Under the pieces are notes generated by a model. That model searched no databases. It worked only from the letters and a program-made list of their open reading frames with translations, and had not been told where the DNA came from. From JAJYVH01 sp964548595 (GTDB taxonomy: Archaea; Micrarchaeota; Micrarchaeia; Micrarchaeales; CABMGC01), in NCBI GenBank assembly GCA_964548595.1, contig CAZJQO010000048.1, forward strand, positions 1-17,621: a stretch of 17,621 bases of DNA. Direction: 5' to 3'. The first letter of the stretch is position 1. Each line of letters opens with the position of its first letter. This document shows positions 1-7,633 of the stretch, one piece after another. A program made the translations under genes and the position numbers.

Positions 1-135
1 ACCTACCAGTCATCCACCTCAATCTCGTCAACCTCAGTGTCATCCACCTCTGTTTCCTCCACCACCATCCCCACCACCTACCAGTCATCCACCTCAGTCT
101 CCTCCACTTCAGTGTCATCCACCTCGGTCTCCACC
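1..135 (+). repeat. In-frame tandem repeats coding SSTS[IV]
   Basis: The pattern is degenerate 15-bp units coding Ser-Ser-Thr-Ser-Ile/Val. A 75-bp higher-order period is shown by the identical 21 bases at 1-21 and 76-96, which code TYQSSTS. All units are multiples of three, so copy-number change would keep the frame. The array continues beyond the left edge. Confidence 0.8.
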
Positions 136-483
136 ACCACCACCACCATCAACTACTGCTCTTGTGGCGCATGCGTGCTCAATGGGTGCACGTGTCCTTC
201 AAGCTGCCCAGCCGTTCAAGATACGTCTTGCGCGCAGGTTGGAGCAAAGTGTGGTGCAGCATTGGTAACTCTCTCCAGCAGCACCACTACATTAGCATCA
301 TCAACAACAACCAGTATACTCTACTGCACAAGCGGGACAGATTACGTGTACGATAGCTCGTGCCCAGAATGTTATCTTGGCGAGTGCTATGAGGAAATAC
401 CGTGCACAGGTCCGGGTCCAATAATAGTGTGTGGCTTCCAAGGTACCAGTAACTGTGCGCCATCCGGGTGCACCATTCCATAG
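1..483 (+). CDS. Ser/Thr-rich, Cys-rich surface protein, C-terminal part (5' end outside window)
   Basis: The reading frame is open to the first base, so the true start lies upstream; about 160 residues are visible. They open with low-complexity repeats of SSTS[IV] (15 bp each), arranged in a 75-bp/25-residue higher-order unit: bases 1-21 recur at 76-96. A Cys-rich module of 8 cysteines (NYCSCGAC ... AKC), a Ser/Thr linker and a second module of 8 cysteines ending NCAPSGCTIP follow. The composition fits an exported, probably O-glycosylated stalk with disulfide-stabilised domains. No C-terminal membrane anchor is visible. The gene at 17169-17621 on the other strand has the same architecture and matching motifs (STTTT-NYC, ILYCTSG, CAP-GCT), so the two are paralogues. 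Function unknown; adhesin or envelope structural protein is a guess. Confidence 0.8.
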   Translation, partial: TYQSSTSISSTSVSSTSVSSTTIPTTYQSSTSVSSTSVSSTSVSTTTTTINYCSCGACVLNGCTCPSSCPAVQDTSCAQVGAKCGAALVTLSSSTTTLASSTTTSILYCTSGTDYVYDSSCPECYLGECYEEIPCTGPGPIIVCGFQGTSNCAPSGCTIP

Positions 484-522
484 TGATAACTGATATGCTT
501 GACGATAAACTATGTGATATAA

Positions 523-1107
523 ATGAATAAGAGTGTGTTGGCGGGGCTGATTATAGTTATAGCAGTATTGGCAATTTTGTTGGTGGCAGCGTATTTTGGC
601 TCTGGCAGAACCGTGGCTCCCACCACTACCCTGCTTGCAAACCAGAGTGCCGTTAATTCCTCTGCGCCCTCAGTGCCAGGCTACACGCTTGTCTCTTCAA
701 CACCCCCTAGCAACGTATCGCCGTTATATCTGCGCAACGGCCTTGTCGGTGGCGAAGGCTTCATATTCAGCAACGGGACAAAGAGCCTCCTGATAAGAGT
801 GCTTACCTATAACGACACTGCGCAGGCATCGCTGCAGTATGCTAACGTGACTGCGTATGGTGCAAGCTCGAGTTATGGTGCAGGGGCAAACCTGACCCAG
901 CTGAACTCTCTTCCCAACTCCACCAGGGGCGTATACCTCTCCACACCTGCGCAGAAACTCTACTCTTTGTCTAGTCTGTTTGGGAACTCTGTAGTAACCG
1001 TAACCCTGAAACTGCCCCCCAACGCTAATCTGCCGCAGCAGAATGCGGTCGCTCTGCTGCTAAGCACGCTGAACGCAACATACGCCAAGCTTGGGGCAAG
1101 CCGCTGA
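523..1107 (+). CDS. Membrane-anchored, sequon-rich extracellular protein
   Basis: This is a 194-residue protein of no family I recognise. Residues 5-26 form one hydrophobic segment (signal anchor or uncleaved signal peptide) followed by a Thr/Ser-rich linker, so most of the chain should lie outside the cell. Nine Asn-X-Ser/Thr sequons are visible (NQS, NSS, NVS, NGT, NDT, NVT, NLT, NST, NAT), very dense for this length and consistent with archaeal N-glycosylation. There is no cysteine and no obvious catalytic motif. The ATG lies 40 bp after the stop of the Cys-rich surface gene on the same strand, so co-transcription is possible. Most similar in style to exported DPANN proteins of unknown role. 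Confidence 0.75.
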   Translation: MNKSVLAGLIIVIAVLAILLVAAYFGSGRTVAPTTTLLANQSAVNSSAPSVPGYTLVSSTPPSNVSPLYLRNGLVGGEGFIFSNGTKSLLIRVLTYNDTAQASLQYANVTAYGASSSYGAGANLTQLNSLPNSTRGVYLSTPAQKLYSLSSLFGNSVVTVTLKLPPNANLPQQNAVALLLSTLNATYAKLGASR

Positions 1108-1186
1108 CGTTGTTGAAATGTTTATTCAACCGTGCTGTGCACTGACTACGTAGCGGTTCAAAAGCATGTAAGTAGCATATGCTTGC

Positions 1187-1927
1187 ATGGCACGTGCAAC
1201 GAAGCTCGGGCTCGCCGTGATACTTCCCACGCATAACGAGGAAAGGTATGTGGGCGAGATGCTTCGGCTCATAGGAGGGCAGGTCTCCAAGCGCTTCAGC
1301 TCCTATGCGATTGTGGTAACCGACGGCGCTTCCGTGGATGGCACCAGGAGGATAGTTGAAACGGAAGCGAAGCGCGACAGCCACATACGACTCATAGAGC
1401 ACCATGTGCGGAAAAGACGGGGCTATGACGCCCGCGACGCTATGGGGAAAGTTGACGCGAGCCTTTATTTCTATGTAGACGCCGATCTTCCGTCCAGCGT
1501 AAAGTACTTCGGCAGGCTCCTTGCGGCGCAGAGAAAGGGCTGCGACGTTGTGCTCGGATCGCGTTACATAGGGTCAAGCTCGCTTCACAGGCCACCGCTC
1601 AGGCTTTTCGTCTCCAGGTCGTACAACAGGCTCCTAAACGTCTTCTTCAACGAGCGCATAACCGATCATCAGTGCGGCTTCAGACTCTTCAACGAGCGCG
1701 CTGCGAAACTGATACGCAGCGAATCAAGGGAAGAGCACTGGATGTGGGATACCGAAGTGATTCTTCTGGCGCTCCGCGAAGGCCTTAGTGTCTGCGAGGT
1801 GCCTATAGGATGGCGGGAGATCAAATCGAGCAGGACGCCGCTGCGCAGGCTGGCTGATGACATATGGCTCCACGGCACGGGCATACTGAGGCTGTTTGCA
1901 AGGTTCAGGCTCGGCAGAGACTCTTGA
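1187..1927 (+). CDS. Family 2 glycosyltransferase (DPM1/AglD-like)
   Basis: This 246-residue GT-A enzyme is expected to move a sugar from a nucleotide sugar to a polyprenyl phosphate or glycan at the cytoplasmic membrane face. Seen in order: N-terminal strand and nucleotide-binding motif ILPTHNEE (about residues 11-18), VTDGASVDGT (about 42-53, the family's DDGSxDGT with the first Asp replaced by Thr), the metal-binding DADL motif (about 96-99), GSRY, and the acceptor-side DHQCGFRLF and W-x-x-D-E block (about 158-190). There is no C-terminal membrane segment, so it is the short, soluble/peripheral type. Its last 23 bases overlap the convergent GT-C-like gene. It may supply dolichyl-phosphate sugars for envelope glycosylation (inference); the sugar cannot be named from sequence. 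Confidence 0.9.
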   Translation: MARATKLGLAVILPTHNEERYVGEMLRLIGGQVSKRFSSYAIVVTDGASVDGTRRIVETEAKRDSHIRLIEHHVRKRRGYDARDAMGKVDASLYFYVDADLPSSVKYFGRLLAAQRKGCDVVLGSRYIGSSSLHRPPLRLFVSRSYNRLLNVFFNERITDHQCGFRLFNERAAKLIRSESREEHWMWDTEVILLALREGLSVCEVPIGWREIKSSRTPLRRLADDIWLHGTGILRLFARFRLGRDS

Positions 1928-3956
1928 AGATCTCGATGCTGCTGCCCGCGCTGTCGCTGTGGTTGTACACCTCCGCGAATTCGCCAGTGTTTGCAATCGC
2001 AGTTGTGTTTGCGCTCACGCAGCTGGAGGTGCCTATCTGGTTTATGTTCTCGACTACGAAGTAGCTGATGTTGTACTCGTCCGCGAGGGAGCAGCTCGGG
2101 CTTGCGAAGAAGTTGCTTATCTCTCCGCTGACCGTGTTAGGGTCTGCGCCTGGGTTGAATATGCCCACGTTGTAGCTGTACGTGTATATGTCGAGAAGCG
2201 AGTCCCTGCCGGCTATGGTGGAGACAAAGTCGTATGTGTACGTGTAGCAGTTCGACTGGAAGATGGCGTGCGCTGGGGTGTTGTTTATGACCCACGCGCT
2301 TGCGTTGAGCTCCAGCGGGGTCGCAACGGTGTAGCTGCCGTTGAATATGAGATAATCTGCAGCGAAGCCGCTGAAGGTGGCAAGTATGAAGAGAAGCACA
2401 GCGAGCGCCTTGAAGGGCACGCCTTTCCAGCCCTTCTTCAGGGTGAAGAGCCTGTAGAGAAGGAGCATTGCTGCCAGAGAGAGGAACATCACGAAATATA
2501 TAGTTGTCTTGTTGTTGTCGCCGTCGCTGGGCTGCAGCCTGTAGATGTTCACTGCGATGAAGGCGATAACAGCCGGCAGGAACGCTATCAGCGCCTTCCT
2601 GTTGAAGTATATGAGACCCATTATGCCGAGAGGCAGCATTATGCCTAGTGTTTCGAGCCAGAAGAGCGCGTGAGCGACGAATATGTTTGTCAGGCTGGGC
2701 ACCGGCGGCCACCAGTAGCCCTGCTGCAGTATCGAGCCCATGAAGTTTGGCCTCAGGTACTGGGAGTGCATGTAGAGCAGTAGCGGCGCAGCGACCACTA
2801 CCGCAACAAAGCAGTAGACCGCCCAAGGCTTCAGCCTGTCCTGCAGCGAGCTGCGCTGTTCGTTTGTGCCGCGCTTCCTGGCAATCCAGTAGATGAAGAG
2901 CAGAAGCGAGAAGAGGAAGACGAATATGAGCGAGAAGGGATGAATGAGGGGCATGAGCCCGGCCATGAGGCCCAGGAACGCCATGGCCCCAACCTGCCTG
3001 GTGCTCGGCTTGCCCTCTATCCTCCTGCCCTCAAGGAAGAGCACGTAGAGCGTCGACAGTATCACGAGCGCGTATGGGAATCCGAGCAGGTAGTCGTGCT
3101 GTATTATGAAGTTGCTGACGAACGGATCGGAGAAGTTGAAGAAAGGAGATGTGATGAGGTTGAACCAGTTCTGGTCTAGGTTCGTTATGCCCTGCACCGT
3201 CAGGCCGTAGATCGGTATGTGAAGGTAGCCTATGATCAGAAAGTTGAAGCCGAGGCTGAAGAAGAGGAACATGAATATTGACGCGGCAGAAACCTTGTAG
3301 TTCTTGCCTATCAGCGTGAGGAAGAGTATCAGCATCACTGTGAATGAGAACCAGAGCGCGTAGTCGCTTGCGTTGAACGCCGCTGCTATCCCGAAGCCGT
3401 TGTAGAGGAGCATAGCGGAATAGAAGTCGGATATGAAGGGGAAGACGTTGGTTGCGTTGTATGAGTAGAGGTACATGGGCGGGAATCCCGAATAGATGAG
3501 CGAATTGCCAACGCCGAGGTGGAACAGGAGGTCGCCTCCGTAGTTGAAGCTTGCCATGAGACTGCCAGCGCTTGTTGTTATGCCGTGCGACTGCAGGAAT
3601 ATCAGGAATGCGGCTATCAGTATTATCGCTATGTAGAGGCCCCTGTTGCTGTCGCCCTCCGCTGCTATTCCGGAAAGGCTGAAAATCTTCCAGTTGTTTT
3701 TGCGCCTCAGCATGATGTACGAGAGAACCAGCTCGATCGCTATCGCTATGAGCATAAGCCAACCGGAGAAGACGGTGGTCACCGCCTCCAGCGCCAGCAC
3801 AATATAGGTTGCGAACGCGAAGCCCACGGGTATGCCAGCAGCGTACCTGAATAACTTTAGGCCTAGCAAATCGCCAATGAAGCACTCCACGGCCGCGATG
3901 CCGAAGAGCATGCTTACTATGTAGAAAGCTACCCCCAGCACGATGGATTGCAGCAT
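1905..3956 (-). CDS. Large polytopic membrane protein, GT-C-like
   Basis: A 683-residue protein with about a dozen or more hydrophobic segments from residue 5 to about 520, then a roughly 150-residue soluble C-terminal domain with sequons and several cysteines. The loop near residues 140-190 carries GGDLLFHL and SGFPP ... SDFYSA, resembling the D-x-x-FHL ... FPP ... DFxSA pattern of archaeal GT-C-type membrane proteins (DUF2206/DUF6541-like). The C-terminal ASAWINNTP-like stretch and AGRDS are also common in that group. By analogy it would transfer a sugar from a polyprenyl-phosphate donor on the outer membrane face, pairing logically with the DPM1-like gene it converges on. Family assignment is inference. 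ATG 3956 follows a TATA-like element at 3984-4002. Confidence 0.8.
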   Translation of the reverse strand: MLQSIVLGVAFYIVSMLFGIAAVECFIGDLLGLKLFRYAAGIPVGFAFATYIVLALEAVTTVFSGWLMLIAIAIELVLSYIMLRRKNNWKIFSLSGIAAEGDSNRGLYIAIILIAAFLIFLQSHGITTSAGSLMASFNYGGDLLFHLGVGNSLIYSGFPPMYLYSYNATNVFPFISDFYSAMLLYNGFGIAAAFNASDYALWFSFTVMLILFLTLIGKNYKVSAASIFMFLFFSLGFNFLIIGYLHIPIYGLTVQGITNLDQNWFNLITSPFFNFSDPFVSNFIIQHDYLLGFPYALVILSTLYVLFLEGRRIEGKPSTRQVGAMAFLGLMAGLMPLIHPFSLIFVFLFSLLLFIYWIARKRGTNEQRSSLQDRLKPWAVYCFVAVVVAAPLLLYMHSQYLRPNFMGSILQQGYWWPPVPSLTNIFVAHALFWLETLGIMLPLGIMGLIYFNRKALIAFLPAVIAFIAVNIYRLQPSDGDNNKTTIYFVMFLSLAAMLLLYRLFTLKKGWKGVPFKALAVLLFILATFSGFAADYLIFNGSYTVATPLELNASAWVINNTPAHAIFQSNCYTYTYDFVSTIAGRDSLLDIYTYSYNVGIFNPGADPNTVSGEISNFFASPSCSLADEYNISYFVVENINQIGTSSCVSANTTAIANTGEFAEVYNHSDSAGSSIEIFKSLCRA

Positions 3957-3983
3957 CAGGCCTACACCCTACGCAGTAGCTTG

Positions 3984-4002
3984 GAAATAAATGCATTTAA
4001 AA
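3984..4002 (-). promoter_or_regulatory. TATA box of the GT-C-like gene
   Basis: The minus strand reads TTTTAAATGCATTTATTTC. Two overlapping A/T cores are centred 32 and 42 bp before ATG 3956, giving a leaderless or very short-leader mRNA. Confidence 0.6.
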
Positions 4003-4064
4003 CGTTGCAAGCCCTGCTTAGTAAAAAATTCCAGGTTTGTGGGCCGTTTCTTGGCGCCGCGCCA

Positions 4065-4082
4065 CCGAAAACTTTAAATATA
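4065..4082 (+). promoter_or_regulatory. Upstream BRE/TATA of tfb (P1)
   Basis: CCGAAA followed by CTTTAAATATA is a textbook archaeal BRE plus TATA box. Transcription from it would start near 4105 and leave a leader of about 60 nt. Confidence 0.7.
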
Positions 4083-4112
4083 TTGCCCTACCCAAAAACT
4101 ATTGCTTGTTTT

Positions 4113-4128
4113 AGGAAGGTTTAAAAAT
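4113..4128 (+). promoter_or_regulatory. Proximal BRE/TATA of tfb (P2)
   Basis: AGGAAGG followed by TTTAAAAAT forms a second purine-rich BRE plus TATA. It would start transcription near 4150, just ahead of the GGTGA ribosome-binding site at 4160-4164. Two promoters in tandem suggest regulated or autoregulated tfb expression (inference). Confidence 0.6.
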
Positions 4129-4169
4129 CTACTCGATATTTTTGCGATTAAAGTAAATCGGTGAGAAGC

Positions 4170-5288
4170 TTGGTAAAGATAAAGAAAAAGAACGTGGTTA
4201 AGGCTAAATCCGGGCATGCGCGAACGCGCGCAAGCCCAAAAGGGAACTTGCACATAGTCCAGTCCAGGGCCAGCAATACTGAGAGCATAATGGCTGGTCA
4301 GTCTGCTCCTCAACACCGCTATCCCGCGCCTGAGGTAGCGCCTGCTGTGGTTCACGGCGAGGGCGGCCCGAAGATAGCCGAAGGCGTAAGGCGTTGCCCC
4401 AGCTGCAGGAGCACAGACGTGATATTCGACAGCGAGAGGGGCGAGTATGTTTGCAACAACTGCGGCCTTGTGATTGAGGAGAACGTTACCGACGTAGGCC
4501 CGGAGTGGCGGGCTTTCGACGCAGACCAGAGGAACGCCAGGGCAAGGACCGGGGCACCAATAAAGTACATCAAGCCTAACAAGGGCCTCGTTACCGAAAT
4601 AGACATGTACAACAAGGACATCAGGGGGGCGAAGCTGCCGAGCAAGAGGCAGGCGCAGCTCTACCGAATAAGGAAGTGGCACAAGCGGGCCAGCATAGCG
4701 AGCTCTAGTGAGAGAAACTATCTGGTGGCTCTTCCAGAGCTCAACAGGGTTGCAAGCTATCTTGGCTTGCCCGAGAACGTAAGGGAGAGCGCGGCGCTGC
4801 TCTACAGGCAGTGCGTCAAGAACAACCTGATCAGGGGCAGGCCCATAGAGACCGTGGTCAACGCCGCCCTTTATGCAACGTGCAGGCAGGCCGGCATGCC
4901 AAGGACCCTTGATGAGATATCGCAGATTTCAGGGGTGCCCAAGAAGGAGATAGGAAGGACGTACAGGGTCATAGCCCACGAGCTTAACCTGCACATACCT
5001 CTTACCGATCCGGTGAGTTACGTGCCAAGATACGTTGCAGCGCTCAAGCTGAGCGGCGAGGCGCAGGAGAAGGCTGTGCAGCTGCTCAAGCAGGCGATGA
5101 AGAAGGGCCTCGTGAGTGGCAGGAGCCCCACGGGCGTATCAGCAGCCGCTGTCTACATAGCGAGCGCGCTGGTTGGCGAGCGCAGGACCCAGAAGGAGGT
5201 GGCGGAAGTGGCAGGGGTCACCGAGGTAACGATCAGGAACAGGTACAGGGAGCTGAAGAAGGAGCTCAACATAGACGTCAACCTCTGA
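4170..5288 (+). CDS. tfb: Transcription initiation factor B (TFB, TFIIB homologue)
   Basis: TFB bridges TBP/TATA/BRE and RNA polymerase at archaeal promoters. Seen: a zinc ribbon with CPSC and CNNC (about residues 76-98), the B-reader/finger motif GPEWRAFD, an Arg-rich linker, and two cyclin-fold repeats (about 175-265 and 275-365), the second ending in the helix-turn-helix VTEVTIRNRYREL that contacts the BRE. All core parts are present. The start is uncertain. GTG 4161 opens the frame, but GGTGA at 4160-4164 sits five bases before TTG 4170, which I prefer; ATG 4290 would remove 40 residues. Either upstream start gives a Lys/Arg-rich N-terminal extension before the ribbon, longer than usual. 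A small membrane-protein gene follows four bases after the stop. Confidence 0.95.
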   Translation: MVKIKKKNVVKAKSGHARTRASPKGNLHIVQSRASNTESIMAGQSAPQHRYPAPEVAPAVVHGEGGPKIAEGVRRCPSCRSTDVIFDSERGEYVCNNCGLVIEENVTDVGPEWRAFDADQRNARARTGAPIKYIKPNKGLVTEIDMYNKDIRGAKLPSKRQAQLYRIRKWHKRASIASSSERNYLVALPELNRVASYLGLPENVRESAALLYRQCVKNNLIRGRPIETVVNAALYATCRQAGMPRTLDEISQISGVPKKEIGRTYRVIAHELNLHIPLTDPVSYVPRYVAALKLSGEAQEKAVQLLKQAMKKGLVSGRSPTGVSAAAVYIASALVGERRTQKEVAEVAGVTEVTIRNRYRELKKELNIDVNL

Positions 5289-5291
5289 GCG

Positions 5292-5708
5292 GTGCTTGCA
5301 TTGAAAGGCGTCTTTGCCGCTGCCGTCCTCATGCTTCTGCTCCTGGGCAGCGTGATGGCTGCTCAGGTATTCACAGCGAGCATGGCGTCTGCGAACCTGA
5401 CGCTTCAGCAGGCGGAGAGTACTGTGGCGCAGGTGAATGAAAGCGGCTACCTCATCTTCTACCCTAACCTTACCACTGCATACGCCGACCTCTCAAGGGC
5501 CCAAAAACTTTACAACACGTCGCCGCAGAGCTCCCTGTACTGGTCGCAGCAGTCCATAGCGGCTGCAAATGCGCAGTACCAGCGCATAAGCGCGTACAGG
5601 TACTATTCGGCGATAGCGATGGGAGCGCTCACGCTCTTCTTCGTCTTCCTGTTGCTGAGGCTCTTCACCCCCGCGAAGAGGACGCGGGCCGGAGCCAAAC
5701 GGGCGTAG
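5292..5708 (+). CDS. Small exported or membrane protein, two hydrophobic ends
   Basis: A 138-residue protein not assigned to a family. It has an N-terminal hydrophobic stretch (about residues 5-24, signal peptide or anchor), a helical Gln/Ala/Tyr-rich middle with sequons (NLT, NES, NTS), a C-terminal membrane segment (about 104-122) and a basic tail (KRTRAGAKRA) that should be cytoplasmic. GTG 5292 is four bases from the tfb stop. TTG 5301 is an alternative that would begin MKGVF and use GGTG at 5291-5294 as ribosome-binding site. Tight spacing suggests it is read with tfb, probably by chance of gene packing rather than function. Confidence 0.7.
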   Translation: MLALKGVFAAAVLMLLLLGSVMAAQVFTASMASANLTLQQAESTVAQVNESGYLIFYPNLTTAYADLSRAQKLYNTSPQSSLYWSQQSIAAANAQYQRISAYRYYSAIAMGALTLFFVFLLLRLFTPAKRTRAGAKRA

Positions 5709-5750
5709 CTAATACCCGTGTGCGTGCCTATCAGGAACTGGAAAAACAGC

Positions 5751-5774
5751 GCCCTGGGAGTGGGAGCGTGCCAC
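5751..5774 (+). repeat. Hairpin fragment resembling an IS200/IS605 end
   Basis: GCCCTGGGAGTGGGAGCGTG followed by CCAC matches the hairpin at 15634-15664: GTGGGAGCGTGYCAC is shared with one difference over 15 bases, preceded in both by GCRCCCT. It lies in the 79-bp gap between two convergent genes. No transposase accompanies it, so it is a relic or a small mobile hairpin. Confidence 0.45.
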
Positions 5775-5787
5775 AGTTTGAATCGGG

Positions 5788-6696
5788 CTACTTTTTTGCT
5801 TTGGAGAGCCTGCCGGCTATGCGAAAGGCAGCGCTTGAGAGTTCGGCTCTTACATAGCTTTCGTCCTTTATCGTGCTCACCGCCTTTATTTCCACGCCGT
5901 AATTCGAGAGCTCTATGTCTGTTATGGATATCCTTGGGCCCTGCCTTATCCCGCCCTTCAGCTTCTTGTGCCTAGCTATGTCGAGCATCATCGCTCTCTT
6001 GAACTCCCCGAACTCGGCGTGCAGCGGCAGCTCCACCCTCAGGCTTATCTCTATCGTCTCAGACAACGAGTAGTTGATTATGCTGGCCTGGTTCATTATG
6101 CCGTTCGGCACGAAGAGCGAGGTGCCGCTGTCGAGCCTGAGCTTGGTGTACATGAGTCCCATCTCCTCTATCACTCCGGAATAGCCCGGAAGTATGGTGC
6201 CGTGCGCGAAAGAAGGAGGCAGCATGCCGTACTGCCACGTAGAGAAGGTGATGCGGTCCCCGTTCGCGAAGGGCTTGGCCGCCATCATCGACACTCCGGA
6301 AAAAAGGTTCCCGAGTGTTGGTTGTGCTGCGAAACCGATCACTACACCCAGGAATCCGGCTCCTATAAGCAGGCCGGTGATGTTTATCTGAAAATTGGCA
6401 AGTATTATCAGTGCAATTATTATGTATCCTATGAGGCTGACCATCTTTGCGAGCGGCTTCTCATCCATTCTTGGTTTGCCCCTTCCGTACTCGATTATCG
6501 AGTGGGAGAGGAGCCAGACGGCGGTATAACCAAAGATTACTGTGATTATAGCCTGGACAGGTTGCGCATATTCCGCGCCGTTTATGCCAAAATGGCTTAG
6601 CATGCCAGCAGCGGAAAGGCCAAGCGCTGAGCCAGCAGCAACCGCTATCATGAAGTAGAGAATATAGAGATAGTGCAATTTCAACTTGCCACCCAC
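5788..6696 (-). CDS. mscS: MscS-family mechanosensitive channel
   Basis: A small-conductance mechanosensitive channel that opens under membrane tension to release solutes in osmotic downshock. Three or four N-terminal membrane segments lead into the pore-lining signature at about residues 109-150: glycine/alanine-rich GAGFLGVVIGFAAQ, then NLFSGVSMM, then PFANGDRI. The MscS beta domain (GYSGVIEEMGLMYT, FVPNG) and an alpha/beta C-terminal domain follow. I start it at GTG 6696 (302 residues). A TATA box at 6736-6743 sits inside the longer frame that opens at ATG 6786, so transcripts from it could not use that ATG; TTG 6684 and 6681 are other possibilities. The visible insertion WQYGMLPPSFAHGT after GDRITFST is longer than the usual beta-domain turn. 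Confidence 0.93.
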   Translation of the reverse strand: MGGKLKLHYLYILYFMIAVAAGSALGLSAAGMLSHFGINGAEYAQPVQAIITVIFGYTAVWLLSHSIIEYGRGKPRMDEKPLAKMVSLIGYIIIALIILANFQINITGLLIGAGFLGVVIGFAAQPTLGNLFSGVSMMAAKPFANGDRITFSTWQYGMLPPSFAHGTILPGYSGVIEEMGLMYTKLRLDSGTSLFVPNGIMNQASIINYSLSETIEISLRVELPLHAEFGEFKRAMMLDIARHKKLKGGIRQGPRISITDIELSNYGVEIKAVSTIKDESYVRAELSSAAFRIAGRLSKAKK

Positions 6697-6731
6697 GCGC
6701 CGCAGTGGCGCCCTATCGCATATTGAAATGA

Positions 6732-6745
6732 CAAGAAATAAAAGT
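6732..6745 (-). promoter_or_regulatory. TATA box of mscS
   Basis: The minus strand reads ACTTTTATTTCTTG. The expected start site, about 25 bp downstream, is near 6713 and favours a start codon at or after 6696. Confidence 0.55.
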
Positions 6746-6810
6746 GTTGCATAGCGTGTCAGATGGTGAAGGGCGAACAGGCGCACAAAGAGGCCGAGGG
6801 GAAGAAGCAG

Positions 6811-7158
6811 CTAGTTTATCTTGTAGACGGCGCTGCCCTCAGTGACGGGAACGCTGACCTTTATACCCACATCGTCCCCCGATGCCGCAGAGCCCACATC
6901 TTTCCTGTTTATCTGCATGCTGCCTACGCGCTGCCTGAGCGTGTACTCGCCGTTCTCTATCTCCACAATGTCACCGACGTTGAGCGTGTCGCTAAGCTTT
7001 ATTGCTGCTACGCTTATGCTCTCGAAGAAATGCTCCACCACGCCTACCGGAGTGTGCATTGCAGTCTTGCTGTCAACGTCCCTTGCAACTCGCCTGCGCT
7101 CCATGGCGTCCAGCGCCTCCATGGCGCTGTCAAGGTCCTGCTTCCTCTCCTTTCTCAA
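6811..7158 (-). CDS. Translation elongation factor-like (EF-Tu domain 2-like) protein
   Basis: A 115-residue protein. After a basic/acidic helical start, residues from about 37 (VGVVEHFFESISVAAIKL) to the end (VPVTEGSAVYKI) form a single beta-barrel like domain 2 of EF-Tu/IF2. It keeps the DTLNVGDIVEI and VGSMQI patterns typical of a small stand-alone archaeal protein of this kind. It has no GTPase domain. The role is unknown; RNA or ribosome contact is inferred from the fold. Start TTG 7158 is preceded by GGTGGTT (ribosome-binding site) and by a TATA box at 7188-7197 that overlaps the stop codon of msrB. It lies in line with msrB and mscS on the minus strand. Confidence 0.85.
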   Translation of the reverse strand: MRKERKQDLDSAMEALDAMERRRVARDVDSKTAMHTPVGVVEHFFESISVAAIKLSDTLNVGDIVEIENGEYTLRQRVGSMQINRKDVGSAASGDDVGIKVSVPVTEGSAVYKIN

Positions 7159-7187
7159 GCAACCACCATATTACATGAGCGCTAACG

Positions 7188-7197
7188 GTTAAATAGT
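7188..7197 (-). promoter_or_regulatory. TATA box of the EF-like gene
   Basis: The minus strand reads CTATTTAACC, centred about 34 bp before TTG 7158. Its TAA is also the stop codon of msrB. Confidence 0.55.
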
Positions 7198-7608
7198 CGC
7201 ACGTGCGCCAGTCCCGCTGCCCTCTGCTTTCTTTGCCCCGGCAGGCACAAACATCAGCGATACCGAGTTGACGCAGTGCCTCACGTTCTTCCCGGTAAGC
7301 ATCTCCCCGACAAACACATGGCCTAGGTGCGCGCCGCAGCGTGTGCATTCTATTTCGGTGCGCATCCCGTCACTGTCCGGTACGCGCTTCACTGCTCCCT
7401 TTATCTCATCGTCGAAGCTGGGCCAGCCGCAGTGTGCGTCGAACTTGTCCTCCGAACTGTAGAGCGGCGCTCCGCACCTCTTGCAAACATACGTGCCTGG
7501 CCTGAAGTTGCTGTCGTACTTGCCGCTGAACGGCGCCTCCGTGCCCTTGTGCACGATTACATCTTCCTCCTGCTTGGTCAGCTTCCTGAGCTTGGGCTTC
7601 CCCTCCAC
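7189..7608 (-). CDS. msrB: Peptide methionine (R)-S-oxide reductase
   Basis: MsrB reduces methionine-R-sulfoxide in oxidised proteins, using a reductant such as thioredoxin. The 139-residue chain has both zinc CxxC pairs (Cys42/Cys45 and Cys88/Cys91), the substrate motif HCGWPSF with Cys60 at the usual resolving position, GHVF, and catalytic Cys112 in RHCVNSVSL, matching the family's RYCxNSxSL. The domain is complete and free-standing (no MsrA fusion). The C-terminal tail AKKAEGSGTGARATI is low-complexity. GTG 7608 is the only plausible start; the TATA box at 7634-7647 lies about 32 bp upstream and directly abuts the divergent 94-bp repeat. Confidence 0.95.
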   Translation of the reverse strand: MEGKPKLRKLTKQEEDVIVHKGTEAPFSGKYDSNFRPGTYVCKRCGAPLYSSEDKFDAHCGWPSFDDEIKGAVKRVPDSDGMRTEIECTRCGAHLGHVFVGEMLTGKNVRHCVNSVSLMFVPAGAKKAEGSGTGARATI

Positions 7609-7633
7609 CTTACCACAGTACCGCCTTCCGCCT

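Noticed and set aside
1896..2648. 250-codon plus-strand ORF opposite the GT-C-like gene
   Set aside because: Antisense shadow of a clear membrane protein; its composition (Val/Glu/Cys-rich, repeated RV/VE) is typical of reading a high-GC gene backwards.
3031..3996. 321-codon minus-strand ORF in another frame of the GT-C-like gene
   Set aside because: His/Arg/Pro-rich shifted-frame product; the overlapping frame has coherent membrane segments and a promoter.
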